Assembly: GCF_049472675.1 (NCBI RefSeq)
Contig: NZ_JAPNXM010000004.1
Location: 146,848 to 210,847, forward strand
DNA: 64,000 bases
Origin: Deferribacter thermophilus
Lineage (GTDB): Bacteria; Chrysiogenota; Deferribacteres; Deferribacterales; Deferribacteraceae
Direction: 5' to 3'
The translations under genes were made by a program, and so were the position numbers. Under the pieces are notes generated by a model. It was not told the DNA's origin and did not search any database. It worked only from the letters and a program-made list of their open reading frames with translations. Positions 34,709 through 43,124 of this stretch are shown here, piece by piece; positions within the stretch are counted from its first letter, which is position 1; the number at the start of each line of letters is the position of its first letter.

Positions 34709-36820
34709 TGGTCTAGTTACATTATCACAACTTATAGCACCGTACCATTCACATGCATTTGCGTAGGATGATAGATCAATTGTTCCATCTAATACTCCAT
34801 TGTCAAAGAAGTCTATTGCATCGAATATAACCCTCTTAGCATAATATCTATTATGAGCAAAAGCTCCTGGTTCATGACTTATCCATACATAATTGTAAGC
34901 CGCACCATAAGCATTCTTGTCTTCGTTTCCGAAAACAGTTGACCAATTATTTTCAGCAGCAAAGAAATTTGCATTACTACAGTCTATACTTACATTATCA
35001 AATAATGCTATATATGGATAACTACTTTTAGTACATATTTTTCCAGTATTGCTAACATTTTGGTTTTCAATATAATATTTCATTGCTTCAAGAGCATTTT
35101 CAAAGCCAGTTTTTTCTTCTTCAAGTTTTTCAAAAGTCATCTCATACTGTCCTGTATGACAATTTGAACAAACTGCTAACACATTTGCTCTAATAGCATC
35201 GTCGTTTCCGTCACCATCTGTATCCTCGGTAATAGCAAATGTGTGATCTTTTTTACCATTTGAAGCATCAGGCATGTGACAGGTAACACAAGGACCATCA
35301 TAACCAGTACCAAATTCATTATCTATACCAATCTTATTATGCTCATAATATGGGACATCGTCATAGCTAACTCCTTCAAACTCATAAGCAGCAAACTTAA
35401 ATATTGTACCAGAAGTATCTAAATAGTGGGTTGAAGAGCCAGAGCTGTTACCATCCAGTGAGTTATCATCACTATATTTTCTATCAACATCAAGCATTAT
35501 CGAAGTTCTTCCAACATGACAAGTTATACAGGTTTTTGATGCACCTAAATCAGGTATAGCATCAATTCTTGAATTAAATTTAGCCTGAACAGAAGTATTG
35601 TCATTAGTATCTTCATAGAAAAATCTGCCACTGTTTATATCTGGTAAAGCCTTGAAAATATCTACAACAGTAGTTGATTCAGAAACATTTAACCCACCAG
35701 CGTTATCTTTATGACAGCCCCAACAGTATAACAATTCATTTTGACCTGAAGGGATGATTGTACCGTTGTCTAATTTTTGCCAGCCAGCTAAATGTGAAAA
35801 ATCATTGTTTGCAGGGTCATAAGATGCAAGTTGTGTTTGGAAGTTTTTCGCACCTGTTGCGGTATGACATCTTTGACATGCTTGTCTATTAGCAGCATCC
35901 CAATCATAGTGAGACCATGCAGGGCCAGTATCATCAGTAACACCTACATCAAAAAAGCTTAAATTATCTGCTGTTTTTCCTGATGCTTCCCATTCAGCTT
36001 CTTTAACATTCAAAATATGTCCAGCATGAGCTGACCTTGCCCATTGAACATAAATTGAGTTATTATCCTTCTCATCATAACCATCGCCAGGAATTGACTC
36101 TCTATCAATTTTAACATAATGAGGATCATGACATTTTACACAAGCATCAGAGTCAGTAGGATTTATTACATAACCTTCAATAATATCAGTTGTTTCAGGA
36201 TTGTCATAGTGGGTATCACTGATGACTCTAAAAGGTCTTGATTTTCCTTGTCTTGTTATATGTTGAGTTTCACCTTTCAACCAGTTTTCATTATCGTCAG
36301 TAAGTTGATGACATGTAGTGCATATACTATATTGGTATGACCAACCATTCTTTAACGATTCATTATAGGCCATTGGCAATGGAGTAGTAGGACTAGTAGC
36401 ATGCATACTACCTGGGCCATGACAGCCTTCACACCCTACAAAAGGTCTGTGAGCAGTATCTACGTTATTATAACCTGTCACTAACTTTGTGACCATATCA
36501 ACGACAGGTAGTGTAATTTCGGTATCCATATCTAAATCAATTGGGTTATGACATGGGCCTGATGTACAAGAATGATCTGGGTCAGAGTTAATATTTGCAT
36601 GCCTAGAGTTAGACCATTTTGCATATGCCTCAACAAACTTTGCGTTTCCAGGTATATGACAAGTAAGACACGTTTCTGTGCCAACGTAATTGGCGGCATC
36701 ATAAACAGTTTGAGCATCTCCCGTCTGATCGCCACCAGATTTCATGCTACTACCGCCACAGGCGTAAAATAACGTCATCGAAGCGATTAATAAAATAAAA
36801 AGTTTAACATATTGCTTCAT
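34706..36820 (-). CDS. Decaheme c-type cytochrome lipoprotein
   Basis: This 704-residue protein has a lipoprotein signal (LFYAC, lipid-anchored Cys21) and ten heme sites: nine CXXCH (residues 51, 130, 167, 227, 315, 366, 431, 511, 551) and one CX4CH (85-91, CTSGPCH). The 150-residue C-terminal part has no heme sites but four cysteines. A calcium-loop-like DTDGDGNDD occurs at 533-541. Size, lipid anchor and heme number resemble the outer-surface decahemes of porin-cytochrome complexes (MtrC/OmcA class), though sequence similarity to those could not be tested. It is the third gene of a minus-strand operon after a periplasmic decaheme gene. AGGAGGAAAG precedes the ATG. Confidence 0.88.
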   Translation of the reverse strand: MKQYVKLFILLIASMTLFYACGGSSMKSGGDQTGDAQTVYDAANYVGTETCLTCHIPGNAKFVEAYAKWSNSRHANINSDPDHSCTSGPCHNPIDLDMDTEITLPVVDMVTKLVTGYNNVDTAHRPFVGCEGCHGPGSMHATSPTTPLPMAYNESLKNGWSYQYSICTTCHQLTDDNENWLKGETQHITRQGKSRPFRVISDTHYDNPETTDIIEGYVINPTDSDACVKCHDPHYVKIDRESIPGDGYDEKDNNSIYVQWARSAHAGHILNVKEAEWEASGKTADNLSFFDVGVTDDTGPAWSHYDWDAANRQACQRCHTATGAKNFQTQLASYDPANNDFSHLAGWQKLDNGTIIPSGQNELLYCWGCHKDNAGGLNVSESTTVVDIFKALPDINSGRFFYEDTNDNTSVQAKFNSRIDAIPDLGASKTCITCHVGRTSIMLDVDRKYSDDNSLDGNSSGSSTHYLDTSGTIFKFAAYEFEGVSYDDVPYYEHNKIGIDNEFGTGYDGPCVTCHMPDASNGKKDHTFAITEDTDGDGNDDAIRANVLAVCSNCHTGQYEMTFEKLEEEKTGFENALEAMKYYIENQNVSNTGKICTKSSYPYIALFDNVSIDCSNANFFAAENNWSTVFGNEDKNAYGAAYNYVWISHEPGAFAHNRYYAKRVIFDAIDFFDNGVLDGTIDLSSYANACEWYGAISCDNVTRP

Positions 36821-36842
36821 ACTTTCCTCCTACATTTATTTG

Positions 36843-37673
36843 TTAATGGCATTTTCTACAAGTTTTACCATTTGTTGCTTTTCTAATATTATCTTTTATA
36901 TCATCCCAATCTTTTGGATGAGGATTTACCATCAAACCTGTTCTTGCACTATGACATTTCAAACAAGTATCACCATCTGAATGGCAGGATTGACAAGTAG
37001 CAAGGTTTTTTCTAGCCTCTCTTGCGTGGTTATTTGACCATTCATGAGATGGTAATACTGAGTTTGTATGACATGTTTGGCATTGATACTCGTTAAACTG
37101 AGAGTGTGCTGGCCCTGAAGGGCTTGTTTGAAGATTGCTCCAACCTTTTCTGTGGGATTCTATTTGAAGATCTTCATCAGAGAATTTTTCATGACAATCA
37201 CTGCAGAATTTTACTTCGTGGCATGATTGACAAGAGTTTGGATCACTTTTAGCATAAAGTGGGTGAGCCACGATAAAGTCTGATCTATGAACATTTACAG
37301 GGCTGTCAGAAATACCAGGTATTTCATCAGCAAAACCACCTTTATGACAGTCCATACAAAATGATTGTTTATGACAAGCGTTACAGTCATATTTATCCAT
37401 TTTAGCTTCAACTTTATGCTTTATTGCCCAATTAACACCATAATGAGTTTTTAAACCAGGAAATTTTACACTTTCAACAAATCCCTTATCGTGACAATCT
37501 AAGCAGGTATTATTAGATGGTTTTACCGATTTGTCAGTATCCACTTTATGACATACAGAGCATTCTTCCCCTTCCAGAGTTTTCAAGTGTTTGTCATGGT
37601 CAAACTGCAAGGCAGAGAGAGAAAAACTCAACCCAAATAATAACAGTAGTGTAATAAATATTTTTTTACTCAT
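36843..37673 (-). CDS. Periplasmic decaheme c-type cytochrome
   Basis: This 276-residue protein has an N-terminal signal peptide (ITLLLLFGLSFSLSA) and ten CXXCH sites in only about 240 residues (starting at 38, 57, 97, 106, 148, 157, 198, 227, 237 and 272). The last site, CRKCH, forms the extreme C-terminus, so the final residue is a heme ligand. Sites come partly in close pairs (97/106, 148/157, 227/237), as in MtrA/OmaB-type cytochromes that sit in an outer-membrane barrel. GGGAGG lies before the ATG. It is 10 bp after the barrel gene and 22 bp before the lipoprotein cytochrome gene. Confidence 0.9.
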   Translation of the reverse strand: MSKKIFITLLLLFGLSFSLSALQFDHDKHLKTLEGEECSVCHKVDTDKSVKPSNNTCLDCHDKGFVESVKFPGLKTHYGVNWAIKHKVEAKMDKYDCNACHKQSFCMDCHKGGFADEIPGISDSPVNVHRSDFIVAHPLYAKSDPNSCQSCHEVKFCSDCHEKFSDEDLQIESHRKGWSNLQTSPSGPAHSQFNEYQCQTCHTNSVLPSHEWSNNHAREARKNLATCQSCHSDGDTCLKCHSARTGLMVNPHPKDWDDIKDNIRKATNGKTCRKCH

Positions 37674-37683
37674 AAGTCCTCCC

Positions 37684-38595
37684 TTAAAAGATAATGTTTA
37701 ACTTGAATTTTGCTGAATCATAATAATCGTATCGAGCACTCTCTATCCTTTCCAATTTGACATCGGTATAAATCTTTTTAGTAAAGTAGGAAGTAACTAC
37801 AATCCAATATCTCTTACTGGTGGTATCATCGTAGTCTTCTAAAGATCTTTCAACAATATCATAATGAATCCCAGCTCCAACATCAGCATATCTGTGGAAG
37901 AAATACGAACCAAACAACTTAACCCCTTTTAAATCACCACCATCTTCATCGTCACGATAAGTTAATGCGGCATATCCTTTAAATTTGTTTGTTCTTAATT
38001 TTTCAATTCCAATTTCATAAACATTTGCATCAGAATATTCTTCATAAAATTCTCTTGTATATGTGAAGTATGTGTGTATAGAATCAGTAAAATTGTAAGT
38101 TAGCTCAGTATAAAACTCTTCATATTCATCAACGGCAAATACAGAATAGATTGAAGTAGTTTCAAATACAGGTAATGAATATAAATATTCCATAGTCAAA
38201 GACCATTTTGGATTTCTAAAATACCTAAAGCCTATAAGATTATATGAGATATTTTCGTTTATTAGGTTGTATTGGGTTTCATTATAAAATCTTATGATAT
38301 TTGGGATTTCATATTCAGCTTCAAAGCCTGCTAATTCTTTTGTAATGTAGGCACCATCTAATTTAATTACATAGGAAAGAGCAAGATGAAGTTTTTTACT
38401 AAAGAAATCACCTGATACCTCACCTCCAAAAATTAAATCATCAGCAGAATAGTTTTCATCGTATTTTACATCACCACCACCAAACAGCTTAAAGGAAAAA
38501 GATTTAATATTTTTCAGTTTTAGATAAAGACCATCCATTACAGAAGCGCCTGCAGTTGTGGAAACAAATTGCCTTCCGAGCTTGAAGTCGAGATG
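37684..38595 (-). pseudogene. Outer-membrane beta-barrel protein, 5' part missing (truncated at breakpoint)
   Basis: About 303 residues of an outer-membrane barrel remain: repeated amphipathic, aromatic-rich strands (YEIPNIIRFYNETQYNLI, NPKWSLTMEYLYSLPV) ending in FKLNIIF, the C-terminal phenylalanine expected for barrel assembly. No signal peptide exists. The frame continues upstream of the first ATG (38538) with sensible barrel sequence (DFKLGRQFVSTTAGASVMDG) to about 38590, then becomes antisense to an acyl-CoA ligase and meets a stop near 38680. It is thus the 3' part of a longer gene. Its place directly before two decaheme genes suggests it is the porin of a porin-cytochrome conduit. Confidence 0.75.
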
Positions 38596-38600
38596 GCCAG
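38585..38600. other. Breakpoint joining two truncated genes head-to-head
   Basis: To the left, barrel-protein coding sequence on the minus strand is continuous up to about 38590. To the right, acyl-CoA ligase coding sequence on the plus strand is recognisable from 38597. Neither gene has its 5' part. No repeat, insertion sequence or tRNA is seen at the join. Confidence 0.75.
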
Positions 38601-39229
38601 CTGTCTTTAAAGGGTATTTTAAAGATGAAAAAGCTACAAGTGAGACTTTAAGGGATGGATGGTTGTATTCGGGTGATGCTGGCTATTTTGATGAAAATGG
38701 TAAGTTAGTTGTTATCGATAGAAAGAAAGATTTGATGTATCTAAATGATGGGACAATGTTTTCCCCACAATTTATTGAAAATAAACTAAAATTTAGCCCT
38801 TACATTAAAGAGGCCGTAGTTTTAGGTAATAACCGTGAATATATTACAACAATTTTGAATATCGATTTTGGAATTGTAGGTAAGTGGGCAGAAAATAGGA
38901 AAATAGCATATACAACTTATACCGATTTATCAGCAAAAGATGAAGTTTATGATTTGATTGCATCAGAAGTCAGAAAAGTTAATGAGCAGCTTAAGAAAGA
39001 GCATAAAATTAAAAAATTTATACTTTTGTATAAAGAATTTGATGCTGATGATGGAGAGTTAACTCGAACAAGAAAAGTGAGAAGGGGATTTATAGAAGAG
39101 AAGTATCAAGAGATTGTAGATGCAATGTATTCTGACTTAACCAATATAGATGTGGAAGCTACCATTAGACTACAGGATGGAAGGGAAAGGGTAATTAAAA
39201 CCAATTTAAAAATTTATTATTTAGATTAG
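38597..39229 (+). pseudogene. Acyl-CoA ligase (AMP-binding family), C-terminal third only
   Basis: About 210 residues remain of a long-chain-type acyl-CoA synthetase. The start PAVFKGYFKDEKATSETLRD is the middle of the family's 'GPNVMKGYYKNEEAT' region. It is followed by the A7 motif DGWLYSGDAGYFDENGKLVV and A8 DRKKDLMYLNDG, then the small C-terminal domain. The N-terminal two thirds, including the P-loop-like and A3-A5 motifs, are absent. A GTG at 38558 keeps the frame open but belongs to the antisense of the barrel gene, so any protein made would be inactive. It leads into the Liv-type operon and probably belonged to it. Confidence 0.75.
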
Positions 39230-39241
39230 TGGAGAAGGTTT

Positions 39242-40126
39242 ATGGAACTGTTTTTAAATTTATTTATAACAGGTCTTGTTATAGGAAGTATTTATGCATT
39301 ACTGGCACTGGGGTTTACTTTAATTTATAAAGCTACGGGGGTTGTGAATTTTGCTCAAGGTGAGTTGTTATTGATTGGTGGATATATATGTCTTTATTTT
39401 ATAACCAGTTTTAAAGTTCCATTTATCCCTTCTTTTATATTAACCTTCTTGTTTATGTTTGCTTTTGGCTTTTTAATCGAAAGGATTTTTTTAAGAAGGA
39501 TGATTGGAGAGCCTATAATTTCAATAATTATGTTAACTATTGGTCTATCTTCTTTGTTAAAATCAATTGTTCAGATTTTTTGGGGGACTGATACCAGAGT
39601 GTTTCCCCAGGTATTTTCATCAGAACCAGTGAATATTTTAGGAGTGAAAATAAGTCAGGTGTATATTTATTCTGTTTTGTTTGTTGCAATTTCTTTAGCT
39701 CTTTTCTCATTGTTTTTTAAAAAATCGAAATATGGGGTTGCAATGAGGGCAGTGGCAAGCGATCAGCAGGCAGCTCTTTCAATGGGGATAGAGATTAAAA
39801 AAGTTTTTGCTTTAGCATGGGCTATTGCTGCTGTGGTATCAGCCATTGGTGGTGTTTTTGTGGGAAATATTAATGGAGTAAATACCAATCTTTCTCAATT
39901 TGGATTAAAAGTTTTTCCTGCAGTGATATTAGGGGGGCTCGATAGTATTACTGGTGCAATTATTGGGGGAATAGTTATAGGAGTTTTGGAAAATCTCATT
40001 GGGGGATATGTTGATCCTTTGATTGGTGGTGGAGCTAAAGAGGTTTTCCCTTTTATATTTATGATTATTATTTTGATGATAAAACCTTATGGATTGTTTG
40101 GAACAGTTGAGGTAGAAAAGGTATGA
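39242..40126 (+). CDS. livH: Branched-chain amino acid-type ABC permease LivH
   Basis: This 294-residue membrane protein has the LivH pattern: LFITGLVIGSIYALLALGFT, ATGVVNFAQGELLLIGGY, MRAVASDQQAALSMGIEIKK as the coupling loop and VFPAVILGGLDSITGAIIGG. About eight membrane segments are visible. It forms half of the channel with LivM. It starts 12 bp after the ligase remnant and overlaps livM by 4 bp. Substrates of this family include branched-chain amino acids, amides and aromatic acids. Confidence 0.92.
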   Translation: MELFLNLFITGLVIGSIYALLALGFTLIYKATGVVNFAQGELLLIGGYICLYFITSFKVPFIPSFILTFLFMFAFGFLIERIFLRRMIGEPIISIIMLTIGLSSLLKSIVQIFWGTDTRVFPQVFSSEPVNILGVKISQVYIYSVLFVAISLALFSLFFKKSKYGVAMRAVASDQQAALSMGIEIKKVFALAWAIAAVVSAIGGVFVGNINGVNTNLSQFGLKVFPAVILGGLDSITGAIIGGIVIGVLENLIGGYVDPLIGGGAKEVFPFIFMIIILMIKPYGLFGTVEVEKV

Positions 40127-41175
40127 ATTATATTAATTGTGGCAATTATAAGACATCTTATAAAGATGACTTTGCTTTATACCAAACAACTTTTTCTAAA
40201 TTAATGATTTATGGATTTACAATTTTGCTATTTTTTGTTCCTTTAGTTGCAAATGAGTATTTCCTTTATATTTTTAATTTAATTTTTATTTCTGTGATTG
40301 GTGCTGTTGGTCTAAATATTTTAACAGGTGCGACAGGCTTAATATCGCTTGGGCATGGAGCTTTCATTGGTGTGGGAGCCTATGCAGCTGGATATATATT
40401 TAATACACTTCATGTTAATTTTATTGTAGCTATCTTGTTTGGTGGCCTAATGACAGCTCTTGTTGGTAGTATTTTTGGTATTCCTTCTCTTAGATTAAAA
40501 GGGCTTTATTTATCAATTGCTACGCTAGCAGCTCAATTTATAATAGAATTTCTTTTTGTAAGGTTGGAATCTATTACTGGAGGGGTTACAGGTTTATCAG
40601 TAGATTATGCGTCATTTTTTGGGATAAGTATAGATAATGATTTTAAGTTTTATTATCTGGGACTTATTTTTTGTATAGTAATGACTTTATTTGCTACAAA
40701 CATAATGAGAACAAAAATAGGGAGAGCGTTTTTAAGTATTAGAGATAATTATATCGCTGCAGAGGTAATGGGGGTTAATATTTTTCAGTATAAAATCCTT
40801 TCGTTTGCTATTAGTAGTTTTTACGCAGGGATTGCAGGTGGATTGTGGACTTTTTATACTACTATAATTACTCCTGAGCATTTTACCATTGGAGTATCAA
40901 TACAATATCTTTCAATGATTATAATTGGCGGGTTAGGTAAAATATTGGGAAGTATTTTTGGTGCAATATTTATGACATTATTGCCAGAATCCATAAAATT
41001 TATTTCAGATTATTTTTCGCAGTTTTATCCAAATATTACACAGCTGTTTGCTTTTATCAGAGAGGGGGTTTTTGGGCTTGTAATAATTCTGTTTTTAATG
41101 TTTGAACCAGAAGGGCTTTATAGAAGGTGGAAGCTGATTAAAGCTTATTGGAAGCTTTGGCCATTTTCTTACTAA
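40123..41175 (+). CDS. livM: Branched-chain amino acid-type ABC permease LivM
   Basis: This 350-residue membrane protein has the LivM core: VGLNILTGATGLISLGHGAF, PSLRLKGLYLSIATLAAQF, the coupling loop RAFLSIRDNYIAAEVMGVNI and MIIIGGLGKILGSIFGA. About ten membrane segments are visible, with an N-terminal 35-residue cytoplasmic tail. It pairs with LivH (4-bp overlap). The binding-protein gene follows after 23 bp. Confidence 0.92.
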   Translation: MNYINCGNYKTSYKDDFALYQTTFSKLMIYGFTILLFFVPLVANEYFLYIFNLIFISVIGAVGLNILTGATGLISLGHGAFIGVGAYAAGYIFNTLHVNFIVAILFGGLMTALVGSIFGIPSLRLKGLYLSIATLAAQFIIEFLFVRLESITGGVTGLSVDYASFFGISIDNDFKFYYLGLIFCIVMTLFATNIMRTKIGRAFLSIRDNYIAAEVMGVNIFQYKILSFAISSFYAGIAGGLWTFYTTIITPEHFTIGVSIQYLSMIIIGGLGKILGSIFGAIFMTLLPESIKFISDYFSQFYPNITQLFAFIREGVFGLVIILFLMFEPEGLYRRWKLIKAYWKLWPFSY

Positions 41176-41198
41176 TATAAAAATTTATGGAGGATGTC

Positions 41199-42341
41199 AT
41201 GAGAAGATGTTTTTATGTAGCAATAATTATAGTATTTTTTGCAGCTTTTAGTTTTGCAAAAACAGTTAAAGTTGGGGCACTTGTTGATCTAACAGGACCA
41301 ACTGCAGATGTGGGTAAGCCTTATGCTGATGGAATTAGGGATTGTGTTAGGTGGTTTAATGAAAATGGCGGGTTAAACGGTGATAAGATCGAGCTTGTTA
41401 TGATTGACTACGGTTACAAAATACCTCAAGCTATTTCTGCTTATAAAAAATTTAAAAGGGAAAAAGTTGTGGCAATCCATGGCTGGGGCACGGGTGATAC
41501 TGAAGCATTAACAAAATTTATTTCAAAAGATAAGATACCATATTTTAGTGCATCTTATTCTGAGCATCTTACAGATGCTAAGAAGAATCCATATAATTTT
41601 TTAGTAGGTGTAACATACTCTGATCAAGCTAGGATTGCATTAAAGTATATAAAGGAAAACGGGGCTAAAAAAACTGTAGCATTTATTTACAATGATACAG
41701 GATTTGGTAGATCACCATTTTTTCCTGACGGTGAAGAGTATGCTAAAAAAATAGGTGTTAAAGTTGTTGATAAAGAGGTTGTAGGATTAAAAGCGCTAGA
41801 TGCTACAAGTCAGCTATTGAATATGTCGAAAAAAGATCCAGAATTTGCTTTAGTACAAGAAACTTATATGGCAACTTCAACTATATTAAAGGATGCTAAG
41901 AAACTTGGTATTAAAACAAAATTTATTGGTTTTAACTGGACTTTTGGAAAGACATTAATAAAATTGGCTGGAGATGCTGCAAATGGGTTCTTAGGCACAG
42001 TTCCTTTTGCTTTTTGGACAGATACTGATGTTAAAGGTGTTAAGCTACTTCATGAGCTCAATAAAAAATATCATCCAGATGTGACATATAGAGAAATTAA
42101 TTATATCCAAGGTTTTAGCAGTATGTATGTTTTACTGTCAGGCCTTAAACTTGCAAATAAAAATTATTCTGGTGAAAACTTAAAAAGGGTTTATGAGTCA
42201 ATGAGAAATTTTGACACAATGGGATTAACTGCTCCAGTTACATTTACTTCAGAAAGTCATAAGGGTGTAAGAGCATTAAGAATTTATCAAATAAAAAATG
42301 GCGAGATTAAACCATTAACAGATTATATTTCGGTGGAGTAA
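41199..42341 (+). CDS. Liv-type ABC substrate-binding protein
   Basis: This 380-residue periplasmic protein has a signal peptide (CFYVAIIIVFFAAFSFA) and the Peripla_BP_6 fold: VKVGALVDLTGPTADVGKPY, RWFNENGGLNGDKIELVMID, FISKDKIPYFSASYSEHL and a long C-terminal lobe. The ATG at 41199 has GGAGG 5 bases upstream and gives the better signal peptide; another in-frame ATG is at 41187. It delivers ligand to LivHM. The neighbouring CoA ligases suggest an organic or aromatic acid rather than leucine, but this is inference. Confidence 0.9.
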   Translation: MRRCFYVAIIIVFFAAFSFAKTVKVGALVDLTGPTADVGKPYADGIRDCVRWFNENGGLNGDKIELVMIDYGYKIPQAISAYKKFKREKVVAIHGWGTGDTEALTKFISKDKIPYFSASYSEHLTDAKKNPYNFLVGVTYSDQARIALKYIKENGAKKTVAFIYNDTGFGRSPFFPDGEEYAKKIGVKVVDKEVVGLKALDATSQLLNMSKKDPEFALVQETYMATSTILKDAKKLGIKTKFIGFNWTFGKTLIKLAGDAANGFLGTVPFAFWTDTDVKGVKLLHELNKKYHPDVTYREINYIQGFSSMYVLLSGLKLANKNYSGENLKRVYESMRNFDTMGLTAPVTFTSESHKGVRALRIYQIKNGEIKPLTDYISVE

Positions 42342-43124
42342 ATGCTACAAGTTAATAATATCGAAGTAGTTTATAATGATGTTATTTTGGTTTTAAAAGG
42401 GTTATCATTAAAAGTTGAGGAGAGCAGCATAGTTGCTCTCCTCGGTTCTAATGGTGCTGGAAAATCAACAACACTAAAAGCTATATCTGGTTTGTTAAGA
42501 CCTGACAATGGTGAGATTACTGATGGTGAGATTTATTTTAATGGTGAAAGAATAGATAAGAAAGATGCTGCTGAGATTGTGAAGCTTGGGATTTTTCAGG
42601 TAATGGAAGGTAGAAGAGTTTTTAAAGATTTAACCGTTGAAGAAAACTTGATAGCAGGTGCTTATACGCAAAAGGGTTCACATTATAAAGGGAATTTAGA
42701 TAAAGTTTATACCTATTTTCCAAGACTAAAAGAGAGAAGAAAACAGTTAGCTGGATTTATGAGTGGTGGTGAGCAGCAAATGCTTGCAATTGGTAGAGCT
42801 TTAATGGCTAATCCAAAGATGATTTTGATGGATGAGCCAAGTTTGGGACTTAGCCCATTACTTGTAAAAGAGATATTTAAAATTATAGAAAAGTTGAACA
42901 AAGTGGATAAAACAGCTATACTATTAGTAGAACAGAATGCGAAAATGGCCTTATCTGTAGCTGATTACGGTTATATTATGGAAAATGGTAAAATAGTTTT
43001 GGAAGGAAGTTCGAAAGATTTGATGGATAATGATGATGTAAGGGAATTTTATCTTGGTATTGGTAGTAAAAAAAGTTTTAAGGATGTAAAGCATTACAGA
43101 AGGAGAAAAAGGTGGCTATCTTAG
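42342..43124 (+). CDS. livF: Liv-type ABC ATP-binding protein LivF
   Basis: This 260-residue ATPase has Walker A GSNGAGKSTTLKAISGLL, Q-loop region IFQVMEGRRVFKDLTVEENL, signature FMSGGEQQMLAIGRALM, Walker B MILMDEPSLGLSPLL and VEQNAKMAL in the switch region, all typical of LivF. The partner ATPase LivG is missing from this operon and may have been lost with the sequence beyond the breakpoint at 38.6 kb. It starts directly at the end of the binding-protein gene and overlaps the next gene by 13 bp. Confidence 0.93.
   Translation: MLQVNNIEVVYNDVILVLKGLSLKVEESSIVALLGSNGAGKSTTLKAISGLLRPDNGEITDGEIYFNGERIDKKDAAEIVKLGIFQVMEGRRVFKDLTVEENLIAGAYTQKGSHYKGNLDKVYTYFPRLKERRKQLAGFMSGGEQQMLAIGRALMANPKMILMDEPSLGLSPLLVKEIFKIIEKLNKVDKTAILLVEQNAKMALSVADYGYIMENGKIVLEGSSKDLMDNDDVREFYLGIGSKKSFKDVKHYRRRKRWLS

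Noticed and set aside
38558..38596. GTG start that would make the ligase remnant a 223-residue protein
   Set aside because: These codons are the antisense of barrel-protein sequence, not ligase sequence, so the start is fortuitous.
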